Assembly: GCA_002401495.1 (NCBI GenBank)
Contig: NVTG01000116.1
Span: 1 to 5,128, forward strand
DNA from: Candidatus Kaiserbacteria bacterium
Lineage (GTDB): Bacteria; Patescibacteria; Paceibacteria; UBA9973; UBA2100
Direction of reading: 5' to 3'
DNA: 5,128 nucleotides
In this document: one piece after another, positions 1 through 5,128 of the stretch
Position numbering within the stretch: position 1 is the first letter of the stretch
Layout of the letters: the number at the start of each line of letters is the position of its first letter
Program-made: the position numbers and the translations under genes
Notes under the pieces: generated by a model
Databases searched by the model: none
What the model was told of the DNA's origin: nothing
Seen by the model: the letters and a program-made list of their open reading frames with translations, nothing else

Positions 1-1069
1 GACTTTGCTGCCGGATGTGGCCGGGCGCTATGTGGTGTCATTGCGCGTCACGGACGAACACGGCTTGGTGTCCGATTATCGGCCCGGCACCGATCAATTG
101 GACGAAGTCGCGGTGTTCGCAAAGTCAATAAACCATCTTCCCGTGACAAGACTTCTGAAAGAGGGCGGCTGGCGGAACAGCTTTTTAGCAACCAATTATG
201 CACAGTTTGACCAGCAGCAGCCTCTGGTGATCACCGGCCTGACCAGGGATAGCGAGACCTATGGTCCGTTACGAATGGACGTCGTAAAACTAATCGCCGA
301 CACCTACGATCCGGATGGGGACACCTTGAGCCATCTCTGGAATTTGATCAGCGAACCGCAAGGGAACCGGATGGAGTTGCCAACTGGGGCGGCCTGTAAT
401 AATGGGCAGTCTTATGACCGCCTGGCTGAAACTCTGGAGGAATACATCGATCGTGTTAACGGATATCGGGAGTGGACCTGTGACAGCTTTTCACTCGCGC
501 CCACTGAGCCCGGCACCTACGTTTTCCAATATCAAACCTATGATGGTTCGGACTTCGCGGGACCTTTCCAGACCACGGTGCATGCCGTAAGGCGCGAGAA
601 TTATCCTTCTTTGCTTCTGGAGGCTTCATCCGACGAATATGGAAAGGTTGGGCAAAGCGATGGCAGTGACCTTGTGATGCAGGCTGTGTTCCCGTGGATG
701 GATACCCATGCCCCGGACTTAAAGGCTGAATCCAATTACCAGGATGGGTACATGGTTACGAGGTATTTCAAGCTGACAGCGTTTGGAGGGGACTACCGCT
801 TGATGGGCGTCCAGACAAACTCGATCAAACCGGAATACGAGCCGCGTTTCTGGGATGAGACCAATCAGGTAGAGATCACCGATGGCTATACGATTCCGCA
901 AGGGGGATCCGTCGTGGTGGCGTTTCAGGTTCCTATAAGCTCAGATGATCCCGAGGAAGAGGTAGGTTGTGCCGACATCAATGGCTCATTCCATATCGAT
1001 GGCCACCCTGACTGGACGGTGACCCTCAGCCCATTCTGGACTGGTTCCGGCTCTGTTTGTTCGGACTAA
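1..1069 (+). CDS. PKD/Ig-like repeat surface or secreted protein, C-terminal part (5' truncated by window)
   Basis: The reading frame is open to the left edge (codons start at base 2) and ends at TAA 1067-1069, so only the last ~355 residues are visible. The TTG at base 5 lies inside a domain and is not a real start. Residues 1-40 (counted from that TTG) are the end of a PKD-type beta-sandwich (G-R-Y-V-V-S-L-R-V-T-D). A second PKD/Ig-like domain spans about 90-196, with a DPDGD turn at 102-106 followed by a strand with Trp112, and the closing pattern PGTYVFQYQTYDGSDFAGP at 169-187. Residues 200-354 form a further beta-rich domain that I do not recognise. There are four cysteines (131, 159, 322, 352), which could make two disulfides, as suits a protein outside the cytoplasm. 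No membrane anchor, LPXTG motif or sorting tail is visible at the C-terminus. Family knowledge: PKD repeats are spacers or binding modules in extracellular enzymes and adhesins; the actual activity would lie in the missing N-terminal part. It is in the same direction as the next gene but separated from it by a terminator. Confidence 0.8.
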   Translation, partial: TLLPDVAGRYVVSLRVTDEHGLVSDYRPGTDQLDEVAVFAKSINHLPVTRLLKEGGWRNSFLATNYAQFDQQQPLVITGLTRDSETYGPLRMDVVKLIADTYDPDGDTLSHLWNLISEPQGNRMELPTGAACNNGQSYDRLAETLEEYIDRVNGYREWTCDSFSLAPTEPGTYVFQYQTYDGSDFAGPFQTTVHAVRRENYPSLLLEASSDEYGKVGQSDGSDLVMQAVFPWMDTHAPDLKAESNYQDGYMVTRYFKLTAFGGDYRLMGVQTNSIKPEYEPRFWDETNQVEITDGYTIPQGGSVVVAFQVPISSDDPEEEVGCADINGSFHIDGHPDWTVTLSPFWTGSGSVCSD

Positions 1070-1087
1070 TCTGAACCTTTTTTTGTC

Positions 1088-1119
1088 AGCCGAGGCCCTA
1101 GCGGGCCTCGGCTTTTTTT
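1088..1119 (+). terminator. Rho-independent terminator of the PKD-repeat gene
   Basis: A perfect 11-bp stem (1088-1098 pairing with 1103-1113, core GCCGAGGCCC/GGGCCTCGGC) encloses a 4-base loop TAGC and runs into seven T residues (1113-1119). It begins 18 bases after the stop codon of the upstream gene. The left side is also preceded by T residues rather than A residues, so it works only on the + strand. It isolates the downstream secretion cassette from upstream transcription. Confidence 0.93.
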
Positions 1120-1185
1120 ATGCGTGTTCGAAAAGTTACCGGGCTTGTGAAAAAAGCGTCTTCGCTCTTCGTCTCTTCTAAGAAC

Positions 1186-1204
1186 GTTGATGAGAATAAT
1201 TATT
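1186..1204 (+). promoter_or_regulatory. candidate Fur-box-like operator upstream of the cargo gene
   Basis: The 19 bases GTTGATGAGAATAATTATT match the classical Fur consensus GATAATGATAATCATTATC at 14 of 19 positions by hand alignment. In the 7-1-7 view (TGATAAT-N-ATTATCA) bases 1191-1205 match 11 of 14. The site contains AATAAT (1195-1200), a five-of-six match to a -10 hexamer, but I find no convincing -35 at the right spacing, so the promoter itself is not established. The site lies 84 bases before the start of the hemophilin-like gene, and iron control would be expected for a heme-capture cargo. A chance match in an AT-rich stretch is a real alternative. Confidence 0.4.
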
Positions 1205-1276
1205 GATCGCGTTTTGATGTCATGCCGCGTGATCGAAATGATTTCCGCCATCGTTCATTCATGGAAAGACCAAAAT

Positions 1277-1282
1277 AGGAGA
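1277..1282 (+). promoter_or_regulatory. Shine-Dalgarno of the cargo gene
   Basis: AGGAGA lies five bases before the ATG at 1288. It is a strong match to the anti-SD sequence and fixes the start of the exported cargo protein. It contrasts with the following translocon gene, which has no clear ribosome binding site. Confidence 0.85.
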
Positions 1283-1287
1283 AAGAC

Positions 1288-2046
1288 ATGAAAACGACCG
1301 TTACAGCATTCGCCATAACCGCTTTGGCCTCCTTCCCCCTGAGTCAGGCTGTTGCCTACGATGGAGGAGAAAGTGACAACACCTATATTGAGGTCGGTGT
1401 GTCCACCGTTAACATCCCCGGTGGCACTCACACATCCGGCCTGGCGGGGATTGGTGTGTATACCTCGGGGATAGGCAACAAGGTGGATTTTGAGGGCCTG
1501 GCTAACTATCAGCCGGTGGATGGCAATGACATCCATAACATCAATGCACCCATTGACGTTAGCCAGCCGGATCACAGTGGTCTGGGTGTGTTCAGTTTCG
1601 CCCAGGTAGGGGACCAGGATGTCTGGTTTGGTGAATGGTCTCAGGATGGTAGTACCAGCTTCAGCAACCGGGCGGTGTACTACTATGGTGATACCGCCGA
1701 CACCACCATTCCGACCACTGGCACCGATGTGCATTATTCCGTCCAGGGTATTAGCCGTTACACCGGCAGCAACGACTTGGATGGTGATTTCTATGCCACT
1801 TTCACCGGCTCAGGCGGGACTTTGACCGGTAGCATCGCCAACTCCGCTTTGACCGTGAACGTGGGTAGCGCGACTTTCAACAGCGCGGGTGAAATCAGCA
1901 GCAGTAACGCGACGGCTACTCACGGCGGTGGCGTATCCAATGGCTCCGTGGAAGGGCGTTTCTATGGTGCCAATGCCGCCGGTCTCGCCGGCATCGCTAC
2001 CTTCAATGACAGTCAATACGACACCGCCTTTGGTGGCACCAGATAA
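1288..2046 (+). CDS. hemophilin-like T11SS (Slam-dependent) secreted cargo protein with TbpB-type C-terminal barrel
   Basis: A 252-aa exported protein. Residues 1-23 are a Sec signal peptide (K at position 3, hydrophobic TAFAITALASFPL, AVA then Tyr24), which fits signal peptidase I. There is no lipobox and no cysteine anywhere, so this is a soluble cargo rather than a surface lipoprotein. About residues 30-140 form a beta-rich N-terminal ligand domain with the motifs QPDHSGLGVFSFA (93-105) and DVWFGEWSQ (111-119). About 145-252 is the small C-terminal barrel of TbpB/hemophilin-type Slam substrates: DLDGDFYATF (163-172), LTGSI (179-183), then SVEGRFYGANAAGLAGIATF (220-239) and a terminal FGGTR. 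The FYG-NAA-LAG signature is the strongest family evidence. Known for the family: the barrel is the recognition unit for the outer-membrane Slam protein, and hemophilins bind heme in the N-terminal domain through histidine. The histidines here are 48, 83, 96, 149 and 212, with H96 in a conserved-looking motif. The cognate Slam gene follows directly. Heme as the ligand is an inference; another metal or small ligand is possible. Confidence 0.85.
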   Translation: MKTTVTAFAITALASFPLSQAVAYDGGESDNTYIEVGVSTVNIPGGTHTSGLAGIGVYTSGIGNKVDFEGLANYQPVDGNDIHNINAPIDVSQPDHSGLGVFSFAQVGDQDVWFGEWSQDGSTSFSNRAVYYYGDTADTTIPTTGTDVHYSVQGISRYTGSNDLDGDFYATFTGSGGTLTGSIANSALTVNVGSATFNSAGEISSSNATATHGGGVSNGSVEGRFYGANAAGLAGIATFNDSQYDTAFGGTR

Positions 2047-2074
2047 CAACTCGTATTCATTGATCATTGAAATC

Positions 2075-2107
2075 GGGTCGGTGGTTAAAGCCCCGGCCCT
2101 CTTTTTT
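2075..2107 (+). terminator. Rho-independent terminator between cargo and Slam genes
   Basis: GGGTCGG (2075-2081) pairs with CCGGCCC (2093-2099), including one G-T pair. The stem can be extended by GG/CC (2083-2084 with 2091-2092) across a bulged T, leaving a 6-base loop. It is followed by TC and six T residues (2102-2107). It starts 28 bases after the cargo stop codon and ends 25 bases before the Slam start. It would stop or attenuate transcription from the cargo promoter, so that cargo is made in excess of translocon. Confidence 0.8.
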
Positions 2108-2132
2108 ATTCTCCATTGATCTAGATTCCATT

Positions 2133-3650
2133 ATGGGTTTGATGAATCGCTCTTTCTCGCTGTTTGATAATGCGCGGCGATCCGTATCGCTATTGGTGCG
2201 CTTCTGGGTGATCTCCTTGGTTTGGGTGGCACCATATTCTCTGGCGGATCAAGATACAGAGCTCCGGCTCAATCAGGATTTTGAGCGCTCCGCCGATCAG
2301 CGCGAAAGAGAGTTCTTGCGAAAAAGGGGGGAGGTGGAACTTCCCAGGCTGATAATCGATGGAAAGGAATACCGCGTTCATCGTAATAGAGACGAGCTCG
2401 GTCGTGCTCTCTATGTGGCGGTATCGCGGCGTAATTGGGCTGCGGCATTACAGTTTCTTGCTGCCTATGAGCAACTGGAGAATCCTGATCCATTGTTGCT
2501 GCATTATGCGCGTGGTGGATTGAGCCGGGCGCGTGGGAACCTGGATAATGCGGAGAAAGAGTTTCGAGATCTTCTATCCTTGAAGCCGGATTTTCTCCTG
2601 GGGCGCCTGGAGCTCGCCAGGGTGTTGTTTGAGAATCATAAGAATAATGAGGCATTAGAAGGTTTTCGTGCCATCAAGGTCAGTCTGGACGCGGATCGGC
2701 GAATGACTCTTGGCGTTCGCGATACCGTGGATACTTTTTTGCAAGCCTTGGAACGCCGGCGGGGGTGGCAGGGAAGAGTAGCGGTGGGACCCACCTACAA
2801 CGACAACATAAATCTCAGTTCCGAGAGCGACACCTGTCTGGTCGCATTTAGTAACGGGGTTTGTTATATCCGTCGAACGCTACCAGATGCGACCGGCGCG
2901 TTGGGCCTGGACTACGAGGCGACCTTGGAAAAAGAGATATTTTTACCGGGTCATCATGGGCTGTTTGCGCGTGGTCTCGCCTACGGGAAGGTGTATCGCG
3001 ATCATAGTATTTACAATCAAGGCACGGCTAATCTTGCGGTGGGCTACCGGTATCGGGACGCGGATAACCTCTACACGTTCGCGCCTCTCTTTGAGTTCGT
3101 TACACAGAGCAACGATGCTTTGTACGGTGCTTGGGGTGGGCGTGCAGAGTGGATGCATTACTTCAGTCACCTTAATGCTTTTGAGCTGGAAGCCGATTAC
3201 AAGTACCTCCAGCATCGGCGTTGGCGTCTGGCGGAGAGTCTTGATGGAGGTTTGATTTCCCTGCGTTCCACGGTTTGGCATCAGCTTCCACATCAGTGGA
3301 CTTTATTCGGGGGACTGGATTGGGTGGAGCGGCATAGCGAGGATCAGGCCAGCGCCTACCGTCAGCCAGGCGCTCGCATCGGGCTGTTAAAGCCATTCAA
3401 TTTTGGGGTTGAGATGACGCTGTTCGCGTCCTTTCGCGAGAAGCGGTATGAAACCTACAGTGCCTTGCTAGGAGCACGTCGCGAGGATCGTGAGCAGCAT
3501 TATATGGCGATCCTCCGAATCCCGCGTCTGTCGGTGGCCGGCCTGGTGCCGAGCCTGAATCTGGAGCATACCCGGGTGCGCAGCAACGTGGACTGGCTGT
3601 ACAGCTACGAGGAAAACGCCGCCAGTCTAAAATTCGAGTGGCGTTTCTAG
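2133..3650 (+). CDS. Slam/DUF560 family outer-membrane protein, type XI secretion translocon
   Basis: About 505 aa, the usual length for Slam proteins (surface lipoprotein assembly modulator, PF04575/DUF560). A signal peptide with a long basic n-region and hydrophobic core (FWVISLVWVAPYS) ends near SLA38. Residues ~93-208 are helical TPR-like repeats (GRALYVAVSRRNWAAALQFL; LHYARGGLSRARGNLDNAEKEF; LKPDFLLGRLELARVLFE), the periplasmic part that engages cargo. From ~213 to the end is the DUF560 beta-barrel, opening with GRVAVGPTYNDNINLSS (214-230) and closing with alternating strands that end in SLKFEWRF; a terminal Phe is the usual signal for assembly by the BAM complex. Cys235 and Cys244 lie in the first predicted loop. 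Start choice: ATG 2133 is used, and ATG 2142 (502 aa) is equally possible. A TTG at 2067 extends the frame, but that extension encodes the terminator hairpin and would put 22 unlikely residues before the leader. Neither ATG has a good Shine-Dalgarno. The cargo lies just upstream; the stop TAG is 15 bp from the convergent CoA-transferase stop. G+C rises toward the 3' end. Confidence 0.88.
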   Translation: MGLMNRSFSLFDNARRSVSLLVRFWVISLVWVAPYSLADQDTELRLNQDFERSADQREREFLRKRGEVELPRLIIDGKEYRVHRNRDELGRALYVAVSRRNWAAALQFLAAYEQLENPDPLLLHYARGGLSRARGNLDNAEKEFRDLLSLKPDFLLGRLELARVLFENHKNNEALEGFRAIKVSLDADRRMTLGVRDTVDTFLQALERRRGWQGRVAVGPTYNDNINLSSESDTCLVAFSNGVCYIRRTLPDATGALGLDYEATLEKEIFLPGHHGLFARGLAYGKVYRDHSIYNQGTANLAVGYRYRDADNLYTFAPLFEFVTQSNDALYGAWGGRAEWMHYFSHLNAFELEADYKYLQHRRWRLAESLDGGLISLRSTVWHQLPHQWTLFGGLDWVERHSEDQASAYRQPGARIGLLKPFNFGVEMTLFASFREKRYETYSALLGARREDREQHYMAILRIPRLSVAGLVPSLNLEHTRVRSNVDWLYSYEENAASLKFEWRF

Positions 3651-3665
3651 CGGGCACTCCAGCGC

Positions 3666-5128
3666 TTACATGCGGCCGGTCTGTTCGTAGCGTTCGTGCC
3701 AGCTCAGTGCTTCGCTGAGCAGGTGGGGGGTGTGCAGGCCACGGCCGCTGGCGCTGGCGCGCTCGAAGTAGTCGAGCAGGCGCGGGCGGAAGTCCGGGTG
3801 CGCGCAGTGCTCGATGATGCGGCGCGCCCGTTCCCGGGGCGGCAGGCCGCGCAGGTCGGCCAGGCCCTGTTCGGTGACCACGATCTGCACGTCGTGTTCG
3901 GTGTGGTCCACGTGGGAGACCATCGGCACGATGGTGGAGATGGCGCCGTCCTTGGCGGTGGACGGAGTCATGAACACGGACAGGTAGCCGTTGCGGGCGA
4001 AGTCCCCGGAGCCGCCGATGCCGTTCATGATGCGCGTGCCCATCACATGGGTGGAGTTGACGTTGCCGTAGAGGTCCGCCTCGATCATGCCGTTCATGGC
4101 GATCACGCCGAGCCGGCGGATCACTTCCGGGTGGTTGCTGATTTCCTGGGGGCGCAGGACGATGCGGTCGCGGTAGAAGTCGATGTGTTCGGCGAGGTCG
4201 CGGTTGGCGTCCGGGCTCAGGGAAAAGGCGGTCGCGGAAGCCGAAGCCAGCTTGCCGCTTTTGAGCAGTGAGAGCATGCCGTCCTGGAGCACCTCGGTGT
4301 AGGCGGTGAGGTTCTCGAAGGGGCCGTCGGCCAGGCCGGCGAGCACCGCGTTGGCGATGTTGCCGACGCCGGATTGCAGCGGCAGAAGGTTCGCCGGCAG
4401 GCGGCCGGCGTCCACTTCGCGGCTGAAGAATTCCAGCAGATGGCCGGCGATGCGGCGCGATGCTTCATCCGGTTCGCTGAAGCGGGAGTTGCGGTCCGGG
4501 GCGTTGGTTTCCACCACGGCGGTGATCTTTTCCGGCGGGCAATGCAGGTAGCGTTCGCCGATGCGTTGCAGCGGGCCGGTGAGTGGAATCGGCTGGCGGT
4601 GCGGGGGCAGGGCGGTGCCGTAGTAGACGTCGTGCATACCGTCCAGGCCGGCGCTCTGGCCGTGGTTCACTTCCAGGATCACCCGGTCGGCCAGATCGAT
4701 CCAGGTCTTGTTGTTGCCGATGGACGAGGAGGGAATCAACGCCCCCTGTTCGGTGATGCCGGCCACCTCGATCACCGCCACGTCCAGCTTGCCGAAGAAG
4801 CCGGCCCAGGCGTAGGGGGCCACGTGGGACAGATGAATGTCGATGTATTCCATCCGCCCTTCGTTGATCTTTTGCCGGCATACCGGGTCGCTCTGGTAGG
4901 GCAGTCGCAGCTCAATGCCGTCCACCTCGGCCAGGGCGCCGTCCAGTTCCGGCGCGGTGGAGGCACCGGTCCAGATGCTGATGCGGTCGGCCTCGCCATG
5001 GTCGTGGTGCGCGCGCATCCGCGCCGCCAGGGCCTGGGGAACCGCCTTGGGATAGCCGGCGCCGGTAAAGCCGCTCATGCCCACGTTGGCCCCGGCGGGA
5101 ATCAACGCCGCCGCCGCGTCGGCGTCCA
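3666..5128 (-). CDS. acetyl-CoA hydrolase/succinyl-CoA:acetate CoA-transferase family protein (5' end beyond window)
   Basis: The reading frame runs from the right edge to TAA (3668-3666). It is open past the TTG at 5105, with codons for DADAAAA visible before it, so the start lies outside the window; about 16 residues are probably missing. The enzyme exchanges CoA between succinate and acetate (or a similar short acyl group) in the cytoplasm, through a glutamyl-CoA thioester. Motifs, numbered from the codon at 5105: N-terminal GANVGMSGFTGAGYPKAVP (5-23), GVGNIANAV (246-254), AYTEVLQD (268-275), GIGGSGDFARN (362-372) and TEHDVQIVVTEQGLADLRG (402-420). The active-site residues I recall for Acetobacter AarC (Val270, Glu294, Asn347, Gly388, Glu435) fall on Val247, Glu271, Asn324, Gly365 and Glu412 here, all with a constant offset of 23. 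This indicates an intact enzyme of that subgroup (TIGR03458-like; E. coli ScpC/YgfH and AarC are relatives). Propionyl-CoA:succinate transfer is an alternative substrate use. High G+C and codon use suggest a core gene. Confidence 0.93.
   Translation of the reverse strand, partial: DADAAAALIPAGANVGMSGFTGAGYPKAVPQALAARMRAHHDHGEADRISIWTGASTAPELDGALAEVDGIELRLPYQSDPVCRQKINEGRMEYIDIHLSHVAPYAWAGFFGKLDVAVIEVAGITEQGALIPSSSIGNNKTWIDLADRVILEVNHGQSAGLDGMHDVYYGTALPPHRQPIPLTGPLQRIGERYLHCPPEKITAVVETNAPDRNSRFSEPDEASRRIAGHLLEFFSREVDAGRLPANLLPLQSGVGNIANAVLAGLADGPFENLTAYTEVLQDGMLSLLKSGKLASASATAFSLSPDANRDLAEHIDFYRDRIVLRPQEISNHPEVIRRLGVIAMNGMIEADLYGNVNSTHVMGTRIMNGIGGSGDFARNGYLSVFMTPSTAKDGAISTIVPMVSHVDHTEHDVQIVVTEQGLADLRGLPPRERARRIIEHCAHPDFRPRLLDYFERASASGRGLHTPHLLSEALSWHERYEQTGRM

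Noticed and set aside
1150..1166. Possible - strand terminator: AGCG-TCTT-CGCT hairpin next to six A residues
   Set aside because: Only a 4-bp stem, and no - strand gene lies to its right to be terminated.
1203..1236. Imperfect inverted repeat in the cargo leader (GATCGCG ... CGCGTGATC)
   Set aside because: The two arms pair only with a two-base bulge and a long loop; no riboswitch or operator class is recognisable and it may be chance.
1255..1734. 159-codon open frame on the - strand opposite the start of the cargo gene
   Set aside because: It lies antisense to a gene with a clear signal peptide, good ribosome binding site and family motifs. Its own translation has no recognisable domain, so it is a shadow.
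2056..2071. Imperfect palindrome TTCATTGATCATTGAA after the cargo stop codon
   Set aside because: Arms mismatch at two symmetric positions and no regulator is implied; too short to support as an operator.
3696..4271. 191-codon open frame on the + strand inside the CoA-transferase gene
   Set aside because: Its translation is a low-complexity mix of Val, Ala, Gly, Asp and His typical of the antisense of GC-rich coding DNA, and the opposite strand carries an intact enzyme with all active-site residues.
4465..4881. 138-codon - strand frame overlapping the CoA-transferase in another phase
   Set aside because: Arg/Pro/Gly-rich shifted-frame translation of a GC-rich gene; no domain and no start signal.

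Overview
The window looks like a piece of a gammaproteobacterial chromosome, possibly a marine, Alcanivorax- or Halomonas-like lineage. That placement is an inference from protein style and base composition, not from a marker gene. It holds four protein genes, two of them cut by the window edges, and no RNA gene, insertion sequence or CRISPR array that I can see.

Layout. (1) Bases 1-1069, + strand: the 3' end of a gene for a PKD/Ig-like repeat surface or secreted protein, closed by a strong intrinsic terminator at 1088-1119. (2) Bases 1120-1287: a leader region with a candidate Fur-like operator at 1186-1204 and a good Shine-Dalgarno at 1277-1282. (3) Bases 1288-2046, + strand: a 252-aa exported protein with a signal peptidase I leader, no cysteine and a C-terminal TbpB-type small beta-barrel, recognisable as a hemophilin-like cargo of a type XI secretion system (T11SS, Slam). 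(4) An intrinsic terminator at 2075-2107. (5) Bases 2133-3650, + strand: the matching Slam/DUF560 outer-membrane protein, with a signal peptide, a periplasmic TPR-like domain and a beta-barrel. (6) Bases 3666-5128, - strand, convergent and only 15 bp away: an acetyl-CoA hydrolase/succinyl-CoA:acetate CoA-transferase family gene whose 5' end lies beyond the right edge.

How they work together. Genes 2 and 3 form a two-gene cargo-plus-translocon cassette. By analogy with hemophilin systems, the cargo would be exported through Sec, engaged in the periplasm by the TPR domain, and moved across the outer membrane by the Slam barrel, perhaps to capture heme or another metal-containing ligand. The possible Fur site fits an iron-starvation response. 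The terminator between them would favour cargo over translocon. No TonB-dependent receptor is in view. The CoA-transferase is a core carbon-metabolism gene (acetate/succinate CoA exchange) and shows no functional link to the cassette. It is clearly richer in G+C (about 68% in a hand-counted 120-base sample) than genes 1-3 (about 49-53% in similar samples), which suggests the left part is accessory DNA next to core genome.
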